A stretch of DNA of 64,000 nt from Salegentibacter echinorum (GTDB lineage: Bacteria; Bacteroidota; Bacteroidia; Flavobacteriales; Flavobacteriaceae), in the NCBI RefSeq assembly GCF_900129445.1, contig NZ_FQVT01000006.1, forward strand, positions 1 through 64,000, read 5' to 3'. The position numbers and the translations under genes were made by a program. Below, piece after piece: positions 56,241 to 64,000 of the stretch. Within the stretch, counting starts at the first letter, position 1, and each line of letters starts with the position of its first letter. The notes beneath the pieces are model-generated. The model saw nothing but the letters and a program-made list of their open reading frames with translations, made no database searches and was not told the DNA's origin.

Positions 56241-59200
56241 ATGAATCAAAAAATTTACTTTTTTCTGGCGTTTGTTTGCTTTCTAAACATGCCGAAAATG
56301 TTAGCACAGGAAAAAACTGTGAGCGGAACGGTAATTGATACCGAAGGTGCCATGCCCCTGCCGGGAGTCACAATCCTGGAGAAAGGAACCAGCAATGGCG
56401 TTTCTACAGATTTTGATGGAAATTACTCTATTACTGTGGCCGAAGACGCTACCCTGGTTTTTACTATGATTGGCTACAAAAAACAGGAGATTTCTGTCGC
56501 CGGAAAGACTACTATAGATGTTAGTCTTGGAGTTGATACCGAAGCTCTGGATGAAGTAGTAGTTACCGCATTGGGGATAAAAAGGGAACAGAAATCCCTG
56601 GGATATGCATTACAGGAAGTAGGTGGTGAGGAATTAATAGAAAGTCGTGAAAGCAACCTTGCTAATGCCTTTACCGGTAAGGTAGCGGGATTGAACGTTG
56701 TGCGCGGTAGCGGCGGACCGGCTAGTTCTTCAAAAATTGTCTTGAGGGGAAATAACTCCTTAACAGGGGACAACCAGCCACTAATCGTGGTAGATGGCGT
56801 GCCAATGGACAACTTTACGGGTGCTGAAAATAATGACTACTTTAACCCAAGTCGTGATACAGGAAACGGTCTGGGAGATATTGATCCAGAAAATATTGAA
56901 AGTATGTCTGTGCTTAAAGGAGCTTCAGCTGCTGCACTTTATGGATCGCGTGCCGGTAACGGGGTTATTTTAATTACAACCAAATCTGGTACTGCTCAGG
57001 AAGGATTGGGTATCACCTATAATGTAAACTTAGGTTTTGAAGATTTGTTCTTAAAACCAGATATGCAAAGTTCTTTTGCACAGGGTAGTAATAATATTTA
57101 TAATGCAGAATCAACTTTAAGTTGGGGACCAAAAATTGAAGGACAAACTGTAACAGATTATACCGGGGAAGAAGTACCATTGAGAGCTTATAATAACGTG
57201 GAAAACTTTTTTGATACTGGAGTAAGCCTAAACCAAAGTCTTTCTTTTTCACAAAAAATAAACAATACTTCTGTTTACTCATCGGTTAGTTACTTAGATG
57301 ATGAAAGCATGATTCCCGGTGCTGAATTAAACCGAACAAACCTTTTAACAAGAGCAACAACCACCTTTGGTCCTAATGAAAGATGGACTACAGATGTAAA
57401 GGTGCAGTATATGAATAACAAAGCTATAAACCGTCCGCTTGGTGGGGCAAACGTTTCTAATGCTTTTTTAACCATGTATTTGTTACCACGATCTGTGGAC
57501 ATTACAGACTTTAGCACTCCAAAAGACGAATTTGGTAATATGACCTGGTATAATTCTTCAAATCAGGTAAACCCATATTGGAATGCAAAATATAACACCA
57601 ACAAAGACTCCAGGGATCGTTTCCTATTAAATGGATCTGTAAAGTATGAGTTTGCAGATTGGTTGACGGGTGAAATTAAGGGAGGTAGTGATATGTACAC
57701 TACCAGCACTGAAAAGAAAGTTTACGATGGTAGCCCTATTGTAGACAATGGACAATATAGTCTTGGTAAGAGAACCTTTATGGAAAATAACTTTAGTGCT
57801 CTTTTTACTGCTAGAAAAGATGATATACTTGGTAACTTTGGCGTAAGTGGTAACCTGGGAGGGAACCTTATGCACCGTAAATCCAGCAAATTAGAGTCTA
57901 ATGTTGGAGAATTAGAAGTGCCCGATTTCTTTTCCATTAATAATGGGGTAGATAGACCAAATGTTACAGAAGGTTCTACCGAATATAAAATTAATTCTTT
58001 ATACGGTACCGTTCAGCTTAATTATGACGGGTACTTATTCTTAGACCTTACTGGAAGAAATGACTGGTCTTCTTCACTTAGCGAAGATAATCGTTCTTTC
58101 TTTTATCCTTCTGTAAGTACATCTATTGTGCTTAACGATCTTATAAAAGATACCGGTGGTGAAATGCCAGGTTGGATAACATTTTCCAAACTTCGTGCAT
58201 CTTATGCAGAGGTAGGTAATGATTTAGATCCTTACCAATTATATAACTCTTACTATTTAGGTAAAAACTCTAATGATGAAACCATAGCTGGAAGACGAAA
58301 TACTCTATTCAACCCAGATTTACAAAGTGAGTTGATCAAATCCTGGGAAGCAGGATTCGATCTTAGGTTTTTAGATAACAGAATAGGACTGGATTTCTCC
58401 TGGTACAAAACTAATGCTACCAGGCAGTTAATTGAAATAGACCTAAACCCCTTAAGTGGTTATTTAAGAAAAAAGGTTAATGCCGGGGATATTGAAAACC
58501 AGGGGATAGAAGTAATGCTTAATGCGACTATTTTAGATAATCCGGAAGGCTTATCCTGGAGCACCAATATCAACTTTTCCAAGAACGAAAATACGCTTAA
58601 TGAGCTAACGCCAGACTTAGATCGTTATAAATTAGGTGGATATGATAACGTAGAAATTATTGCTGAAGCTGGTTCTGGATACGGAAACATTTATGGTACA
58701 AAATTTAGAAGGGTAGAAGACCAAAACAGTCCTTATTTTGGTGAACTTATTTTAGATGAGAGTGGATTACCATTGGAAACCGATGAAAGCTTTTACCTGG
58801 GCAATCAACAACCTGATGCTTTAGTAGGTTGGACTAACTCTTTTAAATGGAAGCGCTTTAACTTTAGTTTCCTAATTGATGGTAGGTTTGGCGGAAAGAT
58901 CTTCTCTGGTACAAATGCCGCTATGCAATTACAGGGAACTGCCAATGCCACGGTAGTTAACGGTCAAAGAGAAGAATTTGTAGTAGATGGGGTAGTAGAT
59001 GTTACTCCTGAAGGAGCGAGTGATCGTGTATTTGAAGAAAATCAGGCTGCAGTAAGTCATCAAAATTATTGGGAAGCTGTTGCTGGGGTAGGAAACCTGG
59101 GAATAACTGAAGCTAATATGTATGACGCGACTAATATTAGATTGCGAAATATTAATTTAAGTTATAACTTACCTAAAGATTGGATTGATGTTCTGGCACT

Positions 59201-59372
59201 TACAAAAGCTAAAGTGGGTGTAAGCGCAAATAACCTTTGGATGATAGATAGTGATATGAACGGAATTGACCCAGAATCGGTTTACGCTACAGGTACAAAT
59301 GCGACAGGATTTGAAAATGGCTCTTCACCAACATCTAGAAGCTATTTCTTTAATGTATCATTAAGTTTCTAA
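56241..59372 (+). CDS. SusC/RagA-family TonB-dependent transporter 2
   Basis: This 1043-residue outer-membrane importer shares the signal peptide and N-terminal domain of SusC 1 almost residue for residue (MPKMLAQEKTVSGTV; ATLVFTMIGYKKQEI; DEVVVTALGIKRE), while the plug and barrel diverge. The plug contains IVVDGVPMDNF and MSVLKGASAAALYGSRAGNG, and the barrel ends FFNVSLSF. The partner SusD follows after 10 bp. Divergence in the barrel suggests a different ligand from SusC 1. Confidence 0.95.
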   Translation: MNQKIYFFLAFVCFLNMPKMLAQEKTVSGTVIDTEGAMPLPGVTILEKGTSNGVSTDFDGNYSITVAEDATLVFTMIGYKKQEISVAGKTTIDVSLGVDTEALDEVVVTALGIKREQKSLGYALQEVGGEELIESRESNLANAFTGKVAGLNVVRGSGGPASSSKIVLRGNNSLTGDNQPLIVVDGVPMDNFTGAENNDYFNPSRDTGNGLGDIDPENIESMSVLKGASAAALYGSRAGNGVILITTKSGTAQEGLGITYNVNLGFEDLFLKPDMQSSFAQGSNNIYNAESTLSWGPKIEGQTVTDYTGEEVPLRAYNNVENFFDTGVSLNQSLSFSQKINNTSVYSSVSYLDDESMIPGAELNRTNLLTRATTTFGPNERWTTDVKVQYMNNKAINRPLGGANVSNAFLTMYLLPRSVDITDFSTPKDEFGNMTWYNSSNQVNPYWNAKYNTNKDSRDRFLLNGSVKYEFADWLTGEIKGGSDMYTTSTEKKVYDGSPIVDNGQYSLGKRTFMENNFSALFTARKDDILGNFGVSGNLGGNLMHRKSSKLESNVGELEVPDFFSINNGVDRPNVTEGSTEYKINSLYGTVQLNYDGYLFLDLTGRNDWSSSLSEDNRSFFYPSVSTSIVLNDLIKDTGGEMPGWITFSKLRASYAEVGNDLDPYQLYNSYYLGKNSNDETIAGRRNTLFNPDLQSELIKSWEAGFDLRFLDNRIGLDFSWYKTNATRQLIEIDLNPLSGYLRKKVNAGDIENQGIEVMLNATILDNPEGLSWSTNINFSKNENTLNELTPDLDRYKLGGYDNVEIIAEAGSGYGNIYGTKFRRVEDQNSPYFGELILDESGLPLETDESFYLGNQQPDALVGWTNSFKWKRFNFSFLIDGRFGGKIFSGTNAAMQLQGTANATVVNGQREEFVVDGVVDVTPEGASDRVFEENQAAVSHQNYWEAVAGVGNLGITEANMYDATNIRLRNINLSYNLPKDWIDVLALTKAKVGVSANNLWMIDSDMNGIDPESVYATGTNATGFENGSSPTSRSYFFNVSLSF

Positions 59373-59382
59373 AAAATAAACT

Positions 59383-61287
59383 ATGAAAAATTATATAAAC
59401 AAAACATTATTAGCAGTCGGGATAGCGGCAGGATTAAGTTCCTGCTCCGATTTCGACGAGATCAACGAGGACCCATTTGCTGCCAATGAGGAGCAGGTGC
59501 AGGTAGCCTATTTTTTGAACAATGCTATAACAGGGGCACAACAAAACCCTCACGTAGCAGAACGAGCTTTCGTTTTATATTGGAAAGCTGCCGCAAGACA
59601 GGATAGAACTAACACGCTCCCGGTTGGAAGTGCTAACGATGGCTGGTCCAACGATTATTTCAATTCTGTATCAGGTTGGTTAAACCATGTGAATACTGGT
59701 ATTGATATCGCTCACAAACAAATTGATGAAGGTAATATAAAAGAATACAGCGAGAATATTCTTCAAATTTCCAGAATATGGCGTGTGTACCTTATGAGCG
59801 AAATGAGCGATAATTTTGGACCTATTCCAATTGAAGCTTTTCAGCAGGTAAATCCAGAGTTTGCCAGCACTAAAGATGTATATTACTACATGTTGGCCGA
59901 ATTAAAAGATGCAACTGCAAAATTAGATACAGAGTTAACCGAAAAACCAGATGGTGGTTTAGACCCTGCTTTTGGATTTGATTATAAGAAATGGAATAAA
60001 TACGGTAATTCCATGCGTATGCGTTTAGCCATGAGATTATCTGAAGCAGACCCGGCAATGGCCAAAGAAGAATTTGAAGCGGCCGCTTCAAATGAATTTA
60101 TAATGACTATAGACGAAGCTTTCGCTGTTCAGGAGAAAGGTGGATGGGATGATTTTACAGCACCTATGTCCAGGCAATGGAACGCTCAATATCTTTCAGC
60201 AACTTTAAATGATTTATTTATTGGACTTGGAGGTATAGAGACTACTTCAGCCATTGGGGAGTCCTTTGCTCCTTATGTTAAGGATAAGGATTATGCAGGT
60301 TTACTTTATGATGAGCATTTTGCAACAAAAACCAATGCTCCAAAGGCTGGGTTTTGGTTCGATGGTTTACATAAAGAAATAGATCCAAGAGCTTATAAAG
60401 CTTTCGGGATTCCAGGAAATTTTGAGGATTCTGGATTTACATTTTATCCATCCTGGACCAGCGATGCCAGAAACACTACACGAGCTTTAGTAGATGATGC
60501 CGGTGAAGTATTAGACTCAATAGATGCTTCTTTTACCTGGAATGCATCAGTTCCAGGAAGCTGGGGAGAAAAAGGTGCTAAAAATAATTTGTATTCCTAT
60601 ATAGGTACTATCCCAAGAATGAAATTACCATTTAGGGATGGTAGTAAGAAAAGAATTTTCTTTGCACCCTGGGAGTCTTATTTCTTAGTAGCTGAAGCTG
60701 CCGAAAAAGGATGGAATACTCCAATGGACGGTAAAACGGCCTATGAAGAAGGGATAAAAGCTAATTTCGAATACTGGGATCTTTCTGGTATGGCTAATGA
60801 ATATCTCTCTTCTGAAGAATATAACAATGCCGGTACTTCTGTAAGCTGGGATCATACAGCAGAGCCACCACAAACGCACAAAATGCGTTACAAAAATGGC
60901 TATACTGGTGCAGAATCTACAGTAGATATCAAGTATCCCAATAATGACCTTTATAAAGACGGCCAGGTTAAAAACGACCATTTAACCAAGATTATTACGC
61001 AAAAGTATATTGCCCATTTCCCATACTTGCCATTGGAAGCATGGAGCGATCACAGAAGATTAGGATTACCGTTTTTCCCAAATCCAGCGGTTGAAAATCC
61101 ACTTCCAGATCATCCAAATTTAAATGAGAGCAATTATATGGAAGTTCATAAGGATTTCTTCCCACAACGTTTAAAGTACCCTTCTGGATTACGTAATAGT
61201 GATAGTGAAGGTTACCAACAAGCGGTAAATTTCCTTGATGGTGATGATACTGTGTTTACGCCATTATGGTGGGCACAAAAACAATAG
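59383..61287 (+). CDS. SusD/RagB-family surface glycan-binding lipoprotein 2
   Basis: This 634-residue lipoprotein (Cys21 in GLSSCSDFDEINEDP) is larger than SusD 1. It has the DFDEINEDPF start, helical core (MRLAMRLSEADPAMAKEEF) and a long C-terminal region with many Trp and Tyr. The tail LEAWSDHRRLGLPFFPNP and TPLWWAQKQ are family features. A rho-independent terminator follows at 61318-61360, so the susC 2-susD 2 pair forms its own transcript. Confidence 0.93.
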   Translation: MKNYINKTLLAVGIAAGLSSCSDFDEINEDPFAANEEQVQVAYFLNNAITGAQQNPHVAERAFVLYWKAAARQDRTNTLPVGSANDGWSNDYFNSVSGWLNHVNTGIDIAHKQIDEGNIKEYSENILQISRIWRVYLMSEMSDNFGPIPIEAFQQVNPEFASTKDVYYYMLAELKDATAKLDTELTEKPDGGLDPAFGFDYKKWNKYGNSMRMRLAMRLSEADPAMAKEEFEAAASNEFIMTIDEAFAVQEKGGWDDFTAPMSRQWNAQYLSATLNDLFIGLGGIETTSAIGESFAPYVKDKDYAGLLYDEHFATKTNAPKAGFWFDGLHKEIDPRAYKAFGIPGNFEDSGFTFYPSWTSDARNTTRALVDDAGEVLDSIDASFTWNASVPGSWGEKGAKNNLYSYIGTIPRMKLPFRDGSKKRIFFAPWESYFLVAEAAEKGWNTPMDGKTAYEEGIKANFEYWDLSGMANEYLSSEEYNNAGTSVSWDHTAEPPQTHKMRYKNGYTGAESTVDIKYPNNDLYKDGQVKNDHLTKIITQKYIAHFPYLPLEAWSDHRRLGLPFFPNPAVENPLPDHPNLNESNYMEVHKDFFPQRLKYPSGLRNSDSEGYQQAVNFLDGDDTVFTPLWWAQKQ

Positions 61288-61317
61288 GTTAAAAAGTTAA
61301 TTGCAGCTTTTTTTAAA

Positions 61318-61360
61318 GGGCTGTCTGGAGAGGAAAACCTCTTGAGACAGCCTTTTTTTG
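61318..61360 (+). terminator. Rho-independent terminator after susD 2
   Basis: GGGCTGTCTgGAGAGG / CCTCTtGAGACAGCC, loop of AAAA, followed by TTTTTTT: long stem and T-tract. Confidence 0.9.
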
Positions 61361-61602
61361 TTTTTGGGTTCAAGGTTCAACACCGCATCGTCCTTAGTCC
61401 TCGTTAACAACAAACCAAAATTAAACTAGCAGACCCAGTTTTCAGCATATAGATGTCAGGCACGCTAAAGTCCCCGCAACCCACAACTAGCAACCATATT
61501 CAGGCAAGGTCAAAGGTCAAACCCACAACCCATAACCCATAACTCATAACCCATAATCCATTACCCAAACAGAGAATACTTTCGAATATTTTTAAGATAA
61601 AA
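61361..61602. other. Intergenic with CCCATAA direct repeats
   Basis: 61520-61567 holds about six imperfect tandem heptamers of the type CCCATAA/CTCATAA, a low-complexity array. No gene. The rest leads into the nanA promoter. Confidence 0.5.
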
Positions 61603-61633
61603 TTTGGTTAAAACAATTATTGGTTTAAATTTG
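61603..61633 (+). promoter_or_regulatory. nanA promoter
   Basis: TTTG (61603-61606), 19 bp, TAAATTTG (61626-61633): complete match to the Bacteroidota -33/-7 consensus. The operator at 61634 follows without a gap, so a bound repressor would block initiation. Confidence 0.7.
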
Positions 61634-61648
61634 TTATGTATAACATAA
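61634..61648. promoter_or_regulatory. 15-bp palindromic operator, copy 2 (TTATGTATAACATAA)
   Basis: Arms TTATGT/ACATAA, centre ATA; identical to copy 3 and one base from copy 1. It begins right after the -7 element of nanA. Confidence 0.75.
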
Positions 61649-61660
61649 TACAATACTACT

Positions 61661-62566
61661 ATGCAGATTTTCGCAGCTACTTATACTCCTTTAAAAAAGG
61701 ATAACAGCTTTAACCCGGCGGTTATAGATGTTTATGCCAATCATTTAAAAGAAAATGATTTGTCAGGAATCTTTGTAAATGGTTCTACTGGTGACTTTGC
61801 GTCCTTAACTATAGCAGAGAGAAAAGAACAACTTGAGGCCTGGGCCAATAATAAAAAAGGTCTAAAACTTATAAATCACGTGGGTGATATTAGCCTTAAA
61901 AACGCGATAGATCTGGCTAAGCACTCCAGGGATAAAGCAGATGCAATTGCTGCCATTGCCCCTTTTTATTTTAAACCGGGAAACTTAGGTCAATTAATTG
62001 AATACTGTTCAAAAATTGCCGCCGCTGCACCGCAACTTCCGTTTTATTTTTATCATTTACCTGTTTTAACCAATGTAAATTTCGATATGCAGGAATTTTT
62101 GAAGAAAGCCATTGCCGAAATTCCTAATTTCCAGGGGATAAAATTTACTGAAAATAATTTAGTCGCTTTTCAGGAAGTAAACGGCAGCGCGAAAGGAAAA
62201 GATATTTTCTTTGGTGTAGATGAAGCTTTTCTTCCAGCAGTTGCAGCTGGATCTAAAGGAGCCGTAGGCAGTACTTTTAACCATTTAATGCCATTATATG
62301 CCAATATATTAAGAGCTATAGAAGAAGGTGATTTTAATGAAGCACAAAAATTACAAAGACTTTCCATCAGCTTTGTTAAAACTTTAGATCAGTACGGCGG
62401 CTTTAACGGTGGCGGTAAAAGCTTTATGAGAGCTTTAGGTGTAGATTGCGGACCCTCCAGGTTTCCACACACTACATTGAAGAATAAACAAATTGACGAT
62501 GTTATTGCGTCTTTCACTAAATTAGGCTTGGATAAATACCTAAAAATTAGCGATACGGTTAAATAA
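61661..62566 (+). CDS. nanA: N-acetylneuraminate lyase
   Basis: This 301-residue aldolase of the DHDPS/NAL superfamily is predicted to cleave sialic acid to N-acetylmannosamine and pyruvate. The Schiff-base Lys161 is in FQGIKFTEN, Tyr131 in YFYHLP, and a GSTGD loop (41-45) stands where E. coli NanA has GSTGE. YHLP, rather than the YNVP-type of DHDPS, and the glycan context favour sialate lyase. It has its own promoter with an operator (61603-61648), and a TonB receptor gene follows 90 bp later. Confidence 0.88.
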   Translation: MQIFAATYTPLKKDNSFNPAVIDVYANHLKENDLSGIFVNGSTGDFASLTIAERKEQLEAWANNKKGLKLINHVGDISLKNAIDLAKHSRDKADAIAAIAPFYFKPGNLGQLIEYCSKIAAAAPQLPFYFYHLPVLTNVNFDMQEFLKKAIAEIPNFQGIKFTENNLVAFQEVNGSAKGKDIFFGVDEAFLPAVAAGSKGAVGSTFNHLMPLYANILRAIEEGDFNEAQKLQRLSISFVKTLDQYGGFNGGGKSFMRALGVDCGPSRFPHTTLKNKQIDDVIASFTKLGLDKYLKISDTVK

Positions 62567-62587
62567 CTAATTTTTTTTAATCAATTA

Positions 62588-62602
62588 TTATGTATAACAT
62601 AA
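62588..62602. promoter_or_regulatory. 15-bp palindromic operator, copy 3 (TTATGTATAACATAA)
   Basis: Exact copy of the nanA site, 54 bp before the susC 3 start. AATATTTG (62626-62633) downstream is a weak -7 candidate, so here the site may lie near -33. Confidence 0.72.
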
Positions 62603-62656
62603 AACATTTTATACTTTTAAACTTAAATATTTGTTAACTGCAAAAAAACAAAAACT

Positions 62657-64000
62657 ATGAAAGACCATACAATTACCAATTTTGGTTCTTTTTATAAGAG
62701 CTGTTTACCGCCAAGGAGATTGGCAAAAGACTTAAAAAGCTACTTTCTATTAGTAGTTTTATTCTGTTGCTCTGGTATTGGCTTCGCTCAAAATAAGGAG
62801 ATAAACGGAACAATTAAAGACGCTAATAATGTGCCTGTGGTTGGAGTGAATGTTATTGTACAAAATACCACAAATGGAACACAGAGTGACTTTGATGGTA
62901 ATTATTCTATAACTGCAGCTCCTGGAGATGTACTTGTTTTTAGTTTTATCGGTTTTAAAAATCAGGAACGTATAGTAGGTACCGATGATACTATTAATGT
63001 TGTTATGGAAGAAGACCTTGCAAGTTTAGACGAAGTAGTAATCACTGGTTATGGGAAGCAATCCCGTGCAAAGCTTACAACTTCGGTTGCAAAAATGGAT
63101 ACCCGTATTCTGGAAACTTCTACAAGATCTAATGCTGCAACAGCTTTACAGGGAACCATTCCTGGATTAAGAGTAACCAACACCACCGGGCAACCGGGAT
63201 CAACACCTGATATTGTACTTAGGGGCGGAACAAGTTTTGATGGCTCTGGTTCACCTTTAATTCTTATAGATGGCGTTCCAGGAAGTTTTTACGCTTTAAA
63301 TTCCGATGATATCGAATCTATCGAAGTTCTAAAAGATGCCGCGGCAACGGCTATTTATGGTGCAAGAGCAGCAAATGGAGTTGTATTAGTAACCACTAAG
63401 TCTGGTGAAGGTGGAAAAACAACTATTACCTATAAACAAAAATATAGCATCAATTATGAAAGGGAAACACCTGATTATCTGGATGCTGCAAATTTTATAA
63501 AATACAATCGTCAGGCAGTTTTATACTACAATGAAGCAACCGGAAGAAATAACTTTGACGCCGGATTTCTAAACGGTGCCCTGGCTTTTGGAACGGGAGG
63601 TAACACGACAAACTCTCCTTTTACTACTCAATATTTAACCAATGAAAACAGGTATTTATTAGATTATCCCGGCTGGAATACCGTGACAGACCCTGTAGAT
63701 CCCAGTAAGGAAATTCTGTTTCGTCAAAATAATGTAGGGAAAGATATTTATCAACCCAGTACTTCTACCGAGCACTACATCGGTTTTCAGGGAGGAAATG
63801 AGAAAGGTTCTTATTATGCAAGTTTGGGGTATTTAGATAACGACGGGCTCATTCTCGGTTCTGGCTTTAAAAGATATTCAGGAAAATTTACCGGATCTTA
63901 TAATATTTCAGAAACCTTCAAAGTAAATTCCAATATTCTGTATTCCCATTCCAATTTAAATTTAAGTCCATTAGGAAATAACAATACAGTGTTTAGAAGA
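62657..64000 (+). CDS. SusC/RagA-family TonB-dependent transporter 3 (cut by window end)
   Basis: The frame is open from ATG 62657 to the last base, giving 448 residues of a longer protein. A long signal region with a hydrophobic core (LLVVLFCCSGIGFAQ, cleavage near residue 45) is followed by a CarboxypepD_reg-like domain (NGTIKDANNVPVVGVNVIV), DEVVITGYGKQSR, and a plug (LILIDGVPGSFY, IEVLKDAAATAIYGARAANG) leading into the barrel. The IEVLKDAAATAIYGARAANG form differs from SusC 1 and 2, so it is from another subfamily. With nanA beside it, sialic acid or sialylated oligosaccharide is a likely cargo. Confidence 0.92.
   Translation, partial: MKDHTITNFGSFYKSCLPPRRLAKDLKSYFLLVVLFCCSGIGFAQNKEINGTIKDANNVPVVGVNVIVQNTTNGTQSDFDGNYSITAAPGDVLVFSFIGFKNQERIVGTDDTINVVMEEDLASLDEVVITGYGKQSRAKLTTSVAKMDTRILETSTRSNAATALQGTIPGLRVTNTTGQPGSTPDIVLRGGTSFDGSGSPLILIDGVPGSFYALNSDDIESIEVLKDAAATAIYGARAANGVVLVTTKSGEGGKTTITYKQKYSINYERETPDYLDAANFIKYNRQAVLYYNEATGRNNFDAGFLNGALAFGTGGNTTNSPFTTQYLTNENRYLLDYPGWNTVTDPVDPSKEILFRQNNVGKDIYQPSTSTEHYIGFQGGNEKGSYYASLGYLDNDGLILGSGFKRYSGKFTGSYNISETFKVNSNILYSHSNLNLSPLGNNNTVFRR

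Noticed and set aside
61520-61567. CCCATAA heptamer array considered as CRISPR or microsatellite regulator
   Set aside because: Units are 7 bp, imperfect and without spacers. It is a low-complexity tract with no cas genes.

Overview
The window looks like chromosome of a marine or soil member of the Flavobacteriaceae (Bacteroidota), of the Gramella/Salegentibacter/Zunongwangia kind. The evidence is low GC, SusC/SusD outer-membrane pairs, flavobacterial gene neighbourhoods (serA-serC-LuxC-like reductase-ferredoxin; parE-membrane protein-parC), almost no Shine-Dalgarno sequences, and promoters of the Bacteroidota type (-33 TTTG, -7 TAnnTTTG). No rRNA, tRNA, prophage, CRISPR array or insertion sequence was seen.

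Layout. Positions 1-5.3 kb carry a TonB receptor with His-rich loops, a small His/Cys-rich protein, a lipoprotein and a DUF937 protein, mostly on the minus strand. 5.6-9.5 kb is the conserved serine-synthesis block. 9.9-15.5 kb is topoisomerase IV (parE, membrane protein, parC) plus mscL. 15.7-24.8 kb is housekeeping: cyclophilin, Nudix, acyltransferase, TruA-like synthase, RecQ, YchF and a methyltransferase. 25-28.9 kb is an accessory island with a coiled-coil secreted protein, two cassette-like units bounded by roughly 300-bp repeats (one carries parDE), and an orphan HigA-type antitoxin behind a broken toxin gene. 29-32.5 kb is pyrimidine metabolism (pyrR, pyrB, upp) with ribonuclease Z. 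32.9-41.8 kb holds stress and signalling genes (UspA, TerC, a tail-to-tail two-component pair) and four copies of a roughly 100-bp structured intergenic repeat.

42-64 kb is the most interesting part. A LytTR/LytS-type two-component pair is followed by a polysaccharide-utilisation locus, all on the plus strand: GH2 beta-galactosidase, PNGase F-like amidase, susC/susD pair 1, a secreted endonuclease/exonuclease/phosphatase-fold enzyme, susC/susD pair 2, an N-acetylneuraminate lyase and a third susC cut by the window edge. The enzyme set fits removal and breakdown of sialylated, galactose-capped N-glycans from glycoproteins. A 15-bp palindrome, TTATGTATWACATAA, lies in front of three of these units (beta-galactosidase, sialate lyase, susC 3) and nowhere else that I found. 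It is the best candidate for the operator of a shared repressor, probably of the GntR/FadR type, whose gene is not in the window. The susC 1 and susC 2 upstream regions instead share a duplicated segment with ATCGTTTTCGAT, suggesting a second layer of control.
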